From: Phytophthora quininea
Taxonomy: Eukaryota > Oomycota > Peronosporomycetes > Peronosporales > Peronosporaceae
Direction of reading: 5' to 3'
Length of the DNA: 64,000 nucleotides
NCBI GenBank assembly: GCA_011947345.1
Contig: JAAVTG010000586.1
Span: forward strand, 310,001 to 374,000
Position 1 is the stretch's first letter, and every line of letters starts with the position of its first letter. The translations under genes were made by a program, and so were the position numbers. Of this stretch, positions 1 through 10,373 are shown one piece after another. The notes under the pieces are model-generated. The model had not been told where the DNA came from. It did not search any database and saw nothing but the letters and a program-made list of their open reading frames with translations.

Positions 1-583
1 CATGCTGGCGGTGTACGCTGGTCAATGCATTTTCAGCTACATGGACTCGAACGGAGCGAAGGCGCAACGCAGCATGCGATGGCTAGTGGTCACACTATTT
101 TTATTGCCGTGTTGCTGTGGCTGTCGACGTACCTCGCTGTGAAGCTGGTGGCACGCCCGTCACGAAGAATGGTGGGCTAATATCGTCGTACGAATATGCA
201 AGTCTGACAACGTGTGTGTGTGTGTAGTTGAACTTGTCGTACCTGCTGTGGACCATGGCCGAGTCCGTCTTCCTCCTGGCGACGTACTGCGCCATCCAGA
301 CCGTTTGGTGCGTCAATTTTAGACTCCATCACCGCCAAACGTTCTAACATGTATCGTGCCGTGCAGCATGCTGCCGAGGGTGCCGTTGCTGTTCCAGGGC
401 GTCAACCGCAACCAGCTCTTCGTGTTCATCGTGGCCAACTTGATGACAGGCGCCGTCAACCTCAGCATGCACACCATCAACACGAGTCCGTCGGTCGCGT
501 CGGTTGTGCTGCTGCTGTACATGCTGGCGGTCTGCGCGCTCGCGTCCGTGCTGGAGCACCACCACGTCCGCATCAAGCTCTGA
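1..583 (+). CDS. GWT1: GPI-anchor inositol acyltransferase (GWT1/PIG-W family), 3' end only
   Basis: Partial gene that enters from the left edge. GWT1/PIG-W proteins acylate the inositol of GlcN-PI in the ER membrane, an early step of GPI-anchor synthesis. I read four exons: 1-10, 37-171, 228-307 and 367-583, joined by introns with GT..AG ends (11-36, 172-227, 308-366); the first exon/intron is the least certain. The spliced frame is almost entirely hydrophobic and ends with the family's conserved C-terminal block (NRNQLFVFIVANLMTG, then NLSMHT) before the stop at 581-583. Intron 172-227 has a TG repeat immediately before its AG. The next gene on the same strand starts 442 bp downstream. Identification rests on the C-terminal motif and membrane-segment pattern. 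Confidence 0.72.
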
Positions 584-1025
584 TAGATCGATCGGCTTTT
601 AAACTGCGACGGTAAATGGCACCGCGGCTCATCGCAGGGTTTTGTGCTGGTGCAGCACCATCAAAACTCGGCCCCGCAAATGTATCGGTCAGAACAACAC
701 GACAAAGCCAAAGGTACATGCGCTCAAGCGCCGTGCGCCCAGGACAAAGCAAAGGAAGCTGTTGCATTCGTAGAGGAGACAGTGTGGGTGGAGAGCAGCG
801 CTCGCTGCCTGCCGAGTATCTTCCGCTGCTGCGTGTCTGCGTCACGCATGCCATGCCCGCCACACGTTTTGCGATCTTCCATCATTCCCCGACTTATTCG
901 TATCGGTTTAGGCGGGGAAAACGTGGTAGCAGCTCTTCCTCAATGACATCACACTTCGATCTGCGCCCACGAGCCCGACGGACCACCCAAAGGACCAACG
1001 GAATCCCCGCACTCTGCAGTTTGTC
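584..1025. other. Intergenic spacer and desaturase promoter region
   Basis: No supported gene. Open frames here are unconserved and composition-driven. A pyrimidine-rich stretch around 881-903 contains TCATTCCCCGACTTATT, which loosely resembles the oomycete initiator (TCATTYYNCAWTTT) about 125 bp ahead of the desaturase ATG. I regard it as a weak transcription-start candidate. Confidence 0.3.
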
Positions 1026-2617
1026 ATGGCGCCCATCGAGACCGACAAGAGCATGACCGCCAGCGCCGGTGCGTCCAAACCCTCTCTACCTGCTATTGAA
1101 CCCCTCAAGACCCTCTGACCGGTGTGTGTGTGTGTGTGATCTCTCAGAGGGCCTGCGCGAGCGTAAGCCTGCCGCCAAGAGCTTCCCGGACGCCACCTAC
1201 ACGTGGCAGGACGTGGCCAAGCACAACACGGCCAAGAGCGCCTGGGTCATTATCCGCGGCGTGGTCTACGACGTGACCGGTACGCGCCAGACGCTCACGG
1301 TATCCGATCCAATACTGATTTAACCTCTCTGCTGCTTGCTTTGCACCACCAGAATGGGCGGACCGCCACCCGGGAGGCCGCGAGCTGGTGCTGCTGCACT
1401 CTGGACGTGAGTGCACCGACACGTTCGACTCGTACCACCCCTTCTCCAACCGCGCCGACAAGATCCTGGCCAAGTACGCGGTCGGCAAGCTCGTCGGAGG
1501 CTCCGAGTTCCCCACCTACAAGCCCGACACGGGCTTCTACAAGGAGTGCTGCGAGCAGGTCAAGCAGTACTTTGAGGACAACAAGCTGGACCCGAGAAGT
1601 CCCTACTCGGGGCTCTGGCGCATGATGTTCGTGGCGGCCATCGCGGCGGTGGCCTACATGGGCATGAACCAGCTCATCCCGGGCAACGTGTACGCGCAGT
1701 ACGCGTGGGGTGTGGTCTTCGGAGTCTTCCAGGCTCTGCCGCTGCTGCACGTGATGCACGACGCGTCCCACGCCGCCATCACTAGCAGCCCGACGGGCTG
1801 GGCGATCATCGGACGCCTCGCCATGGACTGGGTCGCTGGCGCCAACATGGTCTCGTGGCTCAACCAGCACGTGGTGGGCCACCACATCTACACGAACGTG
1901 GCGGGTGCGGACCCGGATCTGCCCATGGACTTCAAGAGCGACGTGCGTCGTATCGTGTACCGTCAGGTACTGCTGCCCATCTACAAGTTCCAGCACCTGT
2001 ACCTGCCGCCGCTCTACGGCGTGCTGGGCCTCAAGTTCCGCGTGCAGGACATCTTCGAGACGTTCATCGCGCTCACCAACGGTCCGCTGCGTGTGAACCC
2101 GCATTCAATCGGCGACTGGGTCGAGATGATCCTGTCCAAGTCCTTCTGGTGCTTCTACCGCATCTACATCCCGCTGGTCGTGTTCCAGGTCGACCTGGCG
2201 CGCTTCTGGGGCGTCTTCCTGCTGTGCGAGTTCACCACCGGTTGGTACCTGGCCTTCAACTTCCAGGTGAGCCACGTCTCGACGGCCTGCGAGTACCCTG
2301 GCGGCGACGAGGAGGTGTTGTCGATCGATGATGAGTGGGCCGTCTCGCAGGTCAAGTCGTCGGTGGACTACGCGCACGGATCGTTCCTCACGACTTTCCT
2401 CACGGGAGCGCTCAACTACCAGGTGACCCACCACCTTTTCCCCGGTGTCTCGCAGTATCACTACCCGGGCATCGCGCCGATCATCATCGACCTGTGCAAG
2501 AAGTACAAGATCCACTACACGGTGCTGCCCACCTTCTCGGAGGCGCTCGCTGGCCACTTCGACCACCTCGTCCTCATGGGCAAGATGGGCAAGCGCGTGA
2601 CGGTCCACATGGGCTAA
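1026..2617 (+). CDS. Delta-5 fatty acid desaturase with N-terminal cytochrome b5 domain
   Basis: Front-end desaturase of about 479 residues, the usual size. Three exons: 1026-1068, 1148-1279 and 1353-2617, with introns 1069-1147 and 1280-1352 (donors GTGCGT and GTACGC). The N-terminal cytochrome b5 domain carries the heme-binding HPGG motif directly after intron 2. Three histidine boxes follow: HDASH in HVMHDASHAA, HQHVVGHH, and QVTHH, where Q replaces the first His as in all front-end desaturases. Several membrane segments separate them. Family knowledge: such enzymes insert a delta-5 double bond in C20 acyl chains (arachidonate/EPA synthesis) at the ER using b5 electrons. The sequence closely resembles the Phytophthora delta-5 enzyme as I remember it; delta-5 versus delta-6 specificity cannot be proven from motifs. 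The frame is intact. Confidence 0.88.
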
Positions 2618-3021
2618 GCAACCAGTTCCGATGGACTGGCGGTGGGTCGTTTGCTCGGTTGCTGCTCGCTGAGGCTTTTTGCTGTCCGCGAAATCGAGTG
2701 AACGAGGTGGCGTATGCATTTTAGGTGGTTGTCAACGACAACAATACATGCTTTGAACTGTCCAATTCGCTGCATGTCTTCACTTCAACACTGGACGAAA
2801 TCTTGTGGTGACTAACGTTAGTCGTGGCAACGAGTTCGCACGACGGACTTTGCCCAGCGTGGCTCCGTGCTCCCAATCCGTATCTGGTCGTCCAGGCTGC
2901 GAAATTGACAACGCAGTTGCTAACTAAGACCGCCTTGCCGTGCCCGAGCCACCAACGACAGGCTTGATGCAGCTGGCCGGCACTTTCCAAATCACCGAGT
3001 GTCGAGTATTCCGCTCTAGTG
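2618..3021. other. Intergenic spacer between desaturase and first AA17 gene
   Basis: Contains the desaturase 3' UTR and the promoter of the first AA17 gene. No gene, RNA or repeat is recognised apart from the initiator-like element at 2981-3000, listed separately. Confidence 0.4.
2981..3000 (+). promoter_or_regulatory. Initiator-like core promoter element of AA17 gene 1
   Basis: CACTTTCCAAATCACCGAGT lies about 21 bp ahead of the ATG at 3022. It matches the shape of the oomycete initiator (YCAYTYYNCAWWT) and is conserved upstream of the second AA17 gene as CACTCTCTAAATCGCCGAGT (4761-4780). The conservation between otherwise diverged promoters is the main support. Confidence 0.5.
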
Positions 3022-4153
3022 ATGTTTTCGACGCTCTCATCCGTGTTGGCACTAGCACCTCTGGTGCTGCTGTCGATGATGCCTTACAGCACAGAAGCAC
3101 ACACGTGGATCGACTGCTTTGACACCGACCGATCCAAACTTTATGACCAGAGCGCCTCCTACATCTTCGGCGGTGCAGGTGGCGACGGATTCTGCCAGGG
3201 CTACGGAGCAGGCTACCCGGGCCGTGGCAACATCGACATCGGAACGCAGTACACGTACAAGATGCTCAAGAATGTAGTGGAGGCAGGAACCCCGTGTGCC
3301 AGAACGTCGGGGCGAATACGTACATGAACCCGGCCTGGAGAAAACGTTTGTCGGTGACGGCAGGGCAGCCCGTCTACTTTGCGTATCTGCCGAATGGACA
3401 CATCGCCAAGGACAAGAAGGCGATCGGAACGCAGCACGGAGTCTACTGGACTAAACAGGTCGGCACCTCGCTCACCTCGACGCTCGATATGAAACCCGAG
3501 AACTTGGTCGACGGTCACACAATGAACTACGACGACGGGAACTGTGGCGAGACCTCGATTACTACGGCAACCCGAGTGGTCGAGCTGGGGATGGTAAGCC
3601 GTGCATCGGTTCATTCACGATTCCGGCGGGCACAGCTCCCGGTGTCTACAACATGGTGTGGTATTGGACGTTCTGGCTGGACAATGAGAGCGCGTACGTG
3701 GATCAAACGCTGGCGAAGGGCTACTTTGGTGCTGCGTATTCGACGTGCTTTGAGGTGGAGGTGACGACCGGATCATCCGGGTCCGTGCAGGGCGAGGCTG
3801 CGCCGATTGTAATGGCTGCCGCGCCGACAGGGACGACACCTGCTCCTATGGCTACGACTGCGCCTCCGGCTGAACAAGTCGTTCAACAAGTAGCACCCGC
3901 TGGAACCCCAGCTCCTGCAGTGACACCGATAGCTACGACTCCGATGGTGACCCCAGCACCAACGTCTCCATTTGTGGAAACTACCCCAGCACCAACTACT
4001 ATGGCGCCGCCTGCTGCCGCGACTCCGTCACCGACGACACCTGAAGCTACACCATCAGCTACACCGGCGGAAACTCCTAGCGTCACACCCGCACCAACGA
4101 CCGGTGCCCCCGAAGTTAAGCAAACACCCACGTCGTGCCGGAGAAGGAAATGA
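3022..4153 (+). CDS. AA17 lytic polysaccharide monooxygenase, copy 1 (two frame breaks)
   Basis: Secreted copper-dependent oxidase of CAZy family AA17, an oomycete family reported to cleave pectin (homogalacturonan) during plant infection. The frame opens with a 26-residue signal peptide; cleavage after ...YSTEA exposes the N-terminal His of HTWIDCFDT, the first arm of the copper histidine brace. Further conserved blocks are YLPNGH, TQHGVYW, DDGNCGE, WYWTFWL and GAAYSTCFEVEV. A Pro/Thr/Ala-rich linker follows and the protein ends in CRRRK without the hydrophobic tail of the other copies. Single-base losses near 3290 (CCCC run) and 3553 split the frame. Positions 3047-3768 are virtually identical to copy 2. 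Start: the codon at 3019 is GTG, so I use the ATG at 3022. It could be a pseudogene, but I favour sequence error. Confidence 0.85.
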
Positions 4154-4818
4154 GCGGTACGTTTGAACGTGACTTGCGTTGTCAAGTTGACGTTGACGCC
4201 CAACAAGATGCACGTCGAGTTTAAAGTCTGAGAGAAGCACAGACAATGAGCCAGGCATTGCTCGTGAAGCTATCCAGCGGGATGATCCTGGGCACCAAAA
4301 ATATGAAAACTGGTCTGCGGGAATGCGTAGTAGCCACCTTCTCACTCTGAGCTGCTCTTACACCAGCGGCAACTCGAGCAGCCTTCTCAGGCCCCAGATG
4401 GTCCTCGTCGAGCAAAGAAAAGTTCATCGCCAACGCGTTTGTTCCAGGTCGTCTCCACCGGAATGTCGCCATCCTTGCACGCTGCTTCACGGGTCGGTCG
4501 CACTCTGGTTGACCACATGTCCAGCCAACGGTATCCGATAGCTAAACGACTTCCAAGCTGCACCGTCGATAGATGGTACGGCCTTGGGCGAATTGGTTTT
4601 ACACTGCTGGGCATGCCGATCCCAAACAAGTCTCTTAGCGTTCGGCAACAACCTCCCCAGCTTTTCTTCCGCTCCTGCTGGTAAAATCGCTCGCTTTTTG
4701 GCATTCCAATCGCGCAGGGCACGACTCCAGTCATGTCGGCAAAACAAAAGACCGTGCCGACACTCTCTAAATCGCCGAGTCCAGGACGCAACGCGGTGGT
4801 AAGCGCCTGAACAACAAA
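4154..4818. other. Intergenic spacer between AA17 copies 1 and 2
   Basis: No gene supported. Open frames on both strands are short and mutually overlapping. It contains the promoter of copy 2 with the initiator-like element at 4761-4780. Confidence 0.4.
4761..4780 (+). promoter_or_regulatory. Initiator-like core promoter element of AA17 gene 2
   Basis: CACTCTCTAAATCGCCGAGT, about 38 bp ahead of the ATG at 4819, differs at only three positions from the element at 2981-3000, while most surrounding promoter sequence is diverged. Confidence 0.5.
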
Positions 4819-6316
4819 ATGCTATCAACGATATCGAAAGCGGTGGCACTAGCACCTCTGGTGCTGCTGTCGATGATGCCTTACAGCACAGAAGCACACA
4901 CGTGGATCGACTGCTTTGACACCGACCGATCCAAACTTTATGACCAGAGCGCCTCCTACATCTTCGGCGGTGCAGGTGGCGACGGATTCTGCCAGGGCTA
5001 CGGAGCAGGCTACCCGGGCCGTGGCAACATCGACATCGGAACGCAGTACACGTACAAGATGCTCAAGAATGTAGTGGAGGCAGGAACCCCGTGTGCCAGA
5101 ACGTCGGGGCGAATACGTACATGAACCCGGCCTGGAGAAAACGTTTGTCGGTGACGGCAGGGCAGCCCGTCTACTTTGCGTATCTGCCGAATGGACACAT
5201 CGCCAAGGACAAGAAGGCGATCGGAACGCAGCACGGAGTCTACTGGACTAAACAGGTCGGCACCTCGCTCACCTCGACGCTCGATATGAAACCCGAGAAC
5301 TTGGTCGACGGTCACACAATGAACTACGACGACGGGAACTGTGGCGAGACGCTTGATTACTACGGCAACCCGAGTGGTCGAGCTGGGGATGGTAAGCCGT
5401 GCATCGGTTCATTCACGATTCCGGCGGGCACAGCTCCCGGTGTCTACAACATGGTGTGGTATTGGACGTTCTGGCTGGACAATGAGAGCGCGTACGTGGA
5501 TCAAACGCTGGCGAAGGGCTACTTTGGTGCTGCGTATTCGACGTGCTTTGAGGTGGAGGTGACGACGGGGTCTGCAACGGCAGCTCAGTCCGGTGCGACT
5601 CCTGCAGTGCAGGCTCCGGCGGCTACCGCAGCACCTGTTCCAACTGCAGCTCCAGTTCCAGCAGCAGCTCAATCACGCCTGCTCCGACGCCTGCTCCGAC
5701 GCCTGCTCCGACGCCTGCTCCGACGCCTGCTCCGACGCCATCAACGGCAGCGCCCACTGCGGCCCCGGTGGTGACGCCTGCGCCGTTGATTGTAACGGCA
5801 TCTGCACCAGCGGCAGTGGTGACCCCGGCCCCGGCGGCAGCGACTCCACAGACTCCTGTTGCTACGCCGGCGAACCCAGCTACACCTGTCCCCGTCGACA
5901 ACCCCGCTGCGACGACGGCAGCCCAAGTGCCCGCCGGTACGGTGATACCCGGCGGTGTGGACGTTAACGGGTCTACAGACGAATCGGACGTCATGGAGAC
6001 CGTGCGACCGGCAAACGACAGCTCTGTCAGCTCGTCAAGCAGCGCTTCAACAGAAACAGGGTCCGCCAGCACGTCAAGCAGCACATCAAGTAGCACATCA
6101 AGCAGCGCGTCCTCCGCCGGCGTCGAGGCGGGGAATGGGTCCACAGAGCAACAGCAACAGACGCCAACGGTCATCGCGCCGCCAAAGTCATCATCTTCGT
6201 CAAAAGCAGCGGGCAGCGCGTCCGCAATGACGCAAGACAGCTCGGCGCGCCCCACCGAGATTAACCTGCGCTGGCTGATCTCATGCCTCGCTTTGCTAGC
6301 TGGGGCTATGCTATAA
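4819..6316 (+). CDS. AA17 lytic polysaccharide monooxygenase, copy 2, with GPI-like tail (two frame breaks)
   Basis: Signal peptide (MLSTISKAVALAPLVLLSMM...) followed by mature His in HTWIDC and the complete AA17 catalytic domain to about 5566. The catalytic tract matches copy 1 almost base for base. After it comes a long linker rich in Pro, Ala, Thr and then Ser, containing five perfect 12-bp repeats (TPAP units). The C-terminus NLRWLISCLALLAGAML is hydrophobic and resembles a GPI-attachment signal, so the enzyme is probably tethered to the surface or wall. Frame breaks, each a one-base loss, lie near 5088 (the same CCCC run as copy 1) and 5672, just ahead of the 12-bp repeats. Stop at 6314-6316. 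Confidence 0.85.
5675..5734 (+). repeat. 12-bp tandem repeat, five units, in AA17 copy 2 linker
   Basis: Five perfect copies of ACGCCTGCTCCG, encoding Thr-Pro-Ala-Pro in the correct frame. This is a length-variable linker between the catalytic domain and the C-terminal anchor. Confidence 0.93.
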
Positions 6317-6948
6317 CCCGACTCCGATCGCCGCCGCCGAGCATGAGCCGATCTTCGCAATGGTGACCTGGTTCCAACCAAGTCCGGACTCGAGTGATCC
6401 TGGGCAACTCTGATCTGGTGCAGATTTTCATCTGGAGAGGCCATCGGAATGCGCATAGGAGTCGGGAGGGCGTTCACTTCGGTGTGATGCCTGTCGAATT
6501 CACCGAATAGACCTCGCTTTCAATAACGAAGAAATGTAATATGTATCACGCTCATTCGTGTCCACCTCCGGCCACAAGTCAAAGCTTCGCCTTTCCTGTC
6601 GCTCTGACACCGTCGAGCTGAACGCACCAAGGCGACAAGCCTTGAAGGCGTGTGCCTCCCCGCCACGTCCTCCGTCCATTGCTGCACCGCCTGGAGCCAC
6701 GAAAGACGCGAAAGACCAGGTGGATCACCACCTCGACTAAAACGCGAGTCTCTATGCACCGAGGTGCCCTGGCAACAGATGGTCAAGAAGCTCAGGAAAG
6801 CCGGCGATCGTTTTCTGGCAGCGGAGACCAAGTCTCACTTGCCCGGTCAGATCACGGCCAGCCTTGTCAGGTGCAGGAAGAGATCCCTGTTGCATGGCGT
6901 AGAGTATTCTCCAAAACCTCGGCCGCCCAACAAATCGACAACTCGAAA
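6317..6948. other. Intergenic spacer between AA17 copies 2 and 3
   Basis: No gene supported. An open frame runs into the copy 3 coding region from 6652, but it lacks a signal peptide at its start and has no recognisable content, so I treat it as 5' leader and promoter. Confidence 0.4.
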
Positions 6949-8767
6949 ATGGTGGCGAGTAGATCGGTGGTGGCGTGGATGGTGCTGCTGCTGCAGCCAG
7001 TGGTGGCCCACTCGTGGATCGACTGCTTCGACACCAACTACACCAAGATATACGACGAGAGTGCGTCCTACATCTATGGCGGTGAAGGAGGCAATGGTTT
7101 CTGTGAAGGCTACGGAGCAGGCTACCCCGGTCGCGGCGACACCAGCATCGGGACGGAGTACACGTTTAAAATGCTGGAGAACGAGGTCGAGGCAGGCACC
7201 GCCGTCTGCGAGACGGTCGACGCTGACACCTACACCAACACGGACTGGCGGAAACGATTGTCGGTGCCGGTAGATCAAACGGTGTATTTTGCGTATCTGC
7301 CCAACGGCCACATCGTCAAGGACAAGAAGGCGATCGGCACTCAGCACGGCATCTACTGGACTGGGCAGGTCGGTACGTCGCTCACGTCGACGCTGGAGAT
7401 GACACAAGATAACCTGATGGACGGCTACACCATGGACTTCGACGACGGGAATTGTGGCGAGACAACCGACTACAACGGGAACCCCGGAGGGCGAGCAGGT
7501 GACGGCAAGCCATGCATCGGCAAGTTCGTCGTCCCGACCGGCACGACACCAGGTGTCTACAAGATGGTGTGGTATTGGACGTTCTGGCTGGAGAATGAGA
7601 GCTCGTACGTGGATCAGTCGCAAGCTCGCGGGTACTTTGGAGCTGCGTACTCGACGTGCTTTGAGGTGGAAGTGACGGCTGGCAGCGGCAGCTCGACGAC
7701 AGAGTCGACTACGACAAGTGCGCCAGAAGCTACGACAGCATCACCGCAGGCAGCAACCTCACCACCGATTGCTACTACAGCAGAGTCGACTACGGCTGCA
7801 CCGGAGTCGACTACGGCACCACCGGAGTTGCGACTACCACGGCACCTATTTCGACGACAGCGACACCAGTAGCAACCACAGCAGCACCCGTTGCTACGAC
7901 TGCAGCTCCAGACTCGGTTGTCCAAACGACAATTACCGCGTCGACAACAGAGGCACCTGCTGCAACATCCAAGACAATCACATCATGGAGCCAAGTGGAC
8001 GCTAACAGCGCTGCAGGGAAGCTTATGCACCAGCAGCCACAACAAGTGCGCCTGTGGCAACATCAACGACAGCGCCTCCAGCCCAAGCGCCAGTCGTCGT
8101 TGCGAGTACTCCTCCGCCAACGCAAACCCCAGAAGGTACCACGGCGACCCCGACGGCAGCACCAGTCTCAACTACAGCTGCTCCTCCCGTCGAAACTCCA
8201 GCGCCAGTGGTGACAACGGCAGCTCCAGTGTCTACAACGGAGACCCCGGCAGTCAATGACACTCCTACTCCTGCCCCTGAAGATGCGACAACTACCACAG
8301 CCCCAGAGACCGCAGCACCGTCAGAGGGGTCTACTCAACAATACCCTCCTGCAGATGCTACCAGTGGAGGGACTTGGTGGCCTGCCATTAACTTTGCATC
8401 GCTGGACTGCGATGAGAATGATGTGGGGAAGGTCCATGGACCCAGTGCAAGCGGCTCGAGTGCTAGCAGCTCGTATCTATCCGACAATGGCTCAACCAAC
8501 AATGCAGGATCGACTACAAGCACTTCAGAATCCTCAAGTGGTAGTGGCGTGGACGGTGGCTCTGACTACGAAATTCAAGTCCCTGAAAGCTCGGCAGGGT
8601 CGTCCGTGGCAACGAATTCGCCGAATTCCGATGCAGCGGCAACTTCATCTTCGTCTTCATCCGCCGGAGGTGCATCTGCTGCGACTGAGGCCAGCAACTC
8701 GCTGGTGCTAGTCCCGTCACAACTTTTGACAGCTCTAGCTTTTGTTTTCGTGGTAATTGCTGCTTAG
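6949..8767 (+). CDS. AA17 lytic polysaccharide monooxygenase, copy 3, with GPI-like tail (two frame breaks)
   Basis: I chose the ATG at 6949 because it starts a good signal peptide (MVASRSVVAWMVLLLQPVVA) that ends right before mature HSWIDCFDT; the frame is open further upstream without signal features. The catalytic domain runs unbroken to about 7680, with YLPNGH, TQHGIYW, WYWTFWL and AAYSTCFEVEV. It is clearly diverged from copies 1 and 2. A very long Thr/Pro/Ala then Ser-rich linker follows, and the C-terminus LLTALAFVFVVIAA is GPI-signal-like. Two one-base losses fall in the linker, near 7827 and 8010; the catalytic domain is untouched. Confidence 0.87.
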
Positions 8768-8827
8768 TTCAGTTCGCCACAGCCAGGATAGTGTATCAGT
8801 GTTCAAGTGGTTAAATGAAGAGATTTT

Positions 8828-10323
8828 TTATCGTCGTAGCCCCCGAACGGTGTCGATATGGGATTTGCCGTAAGAGCGTCTACTGCTGCGGCTGGAGGTT
8901 GGTCGATTATTCGATAGTGTTTGCGAAATGGATCGCGACGGTGCGGACGCTCGTCGGAGAGCAGACTCTAGGGACTGAAATCGAAGTTCCTGTTGCCTTT
9001 TGATCTGATGGCGTTGGCTGTTGTTATTGCTGCTTGGTGTTGCCGTCATTGATGCGCTTCGGGGACGAGCAATAGTGTTCCGAGTAGGCACCTCGTTCTG
9101 CTCTTCATGGGAGCAGATCGTGGTCGAGATAGAGCGGAAGATGGTCGAACGTTGTATGCGAATCCGATCTGCCGCAGCTTCTCAGTCATTGCATCGACCG
9201 CCTCATCCACTGCTGCCGACTCCACTTGTGGTTCATCAAACTCCGTAACAACCGGCAAGACGACACGAAGGACTTCGGTGGGAGTCCCGTTCTCGTCAAA
9301 TTCCTGCTGGATCGCGAGGCCTCGTAAGATAATCTCCTTCGAAGACGTACTCTCGATTTCATCAATGCGTTGAACACGCTGGTTTCTCATCAAACCTCGT
9401 CGAATCGACTCAAAGCCACGTCGAGTAGTGCGCTTGTTTCCTACAAGACTGATCATCTGAAGCTGCGACGAGCATTTCTCGATAAAGTCGGCGACGTGCT
9501 GAGCCCCAACATCGGAAATGTTGTTCGAATCGAGGTCAATGTGTCGGAAGCGCACTCCACTCACCAGAATCTTCAATAGTAGCTGACGTAAATCCTCATC
9601 ATCCAGACCACAGTCTGCGAGACATAATCGATCGTCGTGGGTCACTTGCTTCGATGCCTCTGGGTCTTGAGTGATTAGGATATCACTGGTCGAAGGTTGC
9701 GTAAGGAACGTCATTTGACGATGGTCACCCTGCTGTTGTTTTTCGGCGTAAATGTCGATCACTTTCAGAATAAATTGCCGAGTCTTGCAGACGTCCACTT
9801 CTTTGGTTGTCTCAATCGCATTGTTATCTTGACGTTTGTGGCTCGCTTTCAGCTTTTGCTGGAGGGCTGCCACCTCCTGTTGAAGCACCTGAATCGCTGC
9901 ATTTTGTGTCGCCGCTTCCGACGCCGAGCGATGCGCCAATTCCCGCAATTTGTTCAGACAATCCGCCAACTTTCCAATCAGCAACGTCTTGAACTTCTTC
10001 CGAGCCGCTCGGCTCTGGATAATCTCCAGAAATGCGTTGATCTTGCTGCGGTTTAAGTACGAGGCTCCGCTCGTATCGTTTGGGTCGGCCGCCAACATCA
10101 CGAGCTGGTGGGTTTGGTCGTCAGTCTCAACTTCGTTCTGGTTGTCTTTCTGCTGCGTGAGAGTGGCAGTCACTCGGAACGGAGAAAACCTTTTCTTCTT
10201 TGTCATAGTTGTCGGGACCATAGCAGTATCCCTGAACGCCCGAGCGCCAGTTTGTTCGGCGAGTAATTCGATAGGAAACGGAGCTTCCAACAAGTACTTT
10301 TCTCTCGCCAAGCTCACGTACAT
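8828..10323 (-). CDS. Leucine-rich-repeat / coiled-coil protein, function unknown
   Basis: Single long frame from the ATG at 10321-10323, with one one-base loss near 9095 that moves the C-terminal ~85 residues (Ser/Arg-rich, SRSSRRSYGK) to another frame; stop at 8828. The middle contains a short coiled coil (roughly residues 125-165) followed by leucine-rich repeats of the ribonuclease-inhibitor type (LCLADCGLDDEDL, then FRHIDLDSNNISD, then QMISLVGNK). Such repeats mediate protein contacts; no catalytic motif is visible. It lies 50 bp downstream of another minus-strand coiled-coil gene, which could suggest an axonemal or cytoskeletal context, but that is inference. Confidence 0.68.
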
Positions 10324-10373
10324 GGAGGCGGGAAATGAATGATCATCGCTACTGTTAGTCCACCTGGAGTCAC

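Noticed and set aside
616..1056. 146-codon open frame upstream of the desaturase
   Set aside because: Low-complexity basic composition, no homology recognised, overlaps the desaturase first exon; treated as leader/promoter.
1295..2719. Long antisense open frames opposite the desaturase (269 and 204 codons)
   Set aside because: They mirror a GC-rich third-position coding strand, contain no conserved motif, and have no start context. They are coding shadows.
3280..3300. Programmed -1 ribosomal frameshifting in the AA17 genes
   Set aside because: The breaks do have -1 geometry, but there is no X-XXY-YYZ slippery heptamer, and the same sign of break occurs in unrelated housekeeping genes. Sequence error explains all of them more simply.
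3022..4153. Calling AA17 copy 1 a pseudogene outright
   Set aside because: Its breaks are of the same type as those in essential genes nearby, so loss of function cannot be concluded from this sequence.
5623..6477. 284-codon antisense open frame opposite the AA17 copy 2 linker
   Set aside because: Gly/Val/Ala repeats that are simply the complement of the Pro/Thr/Ala linker codons.
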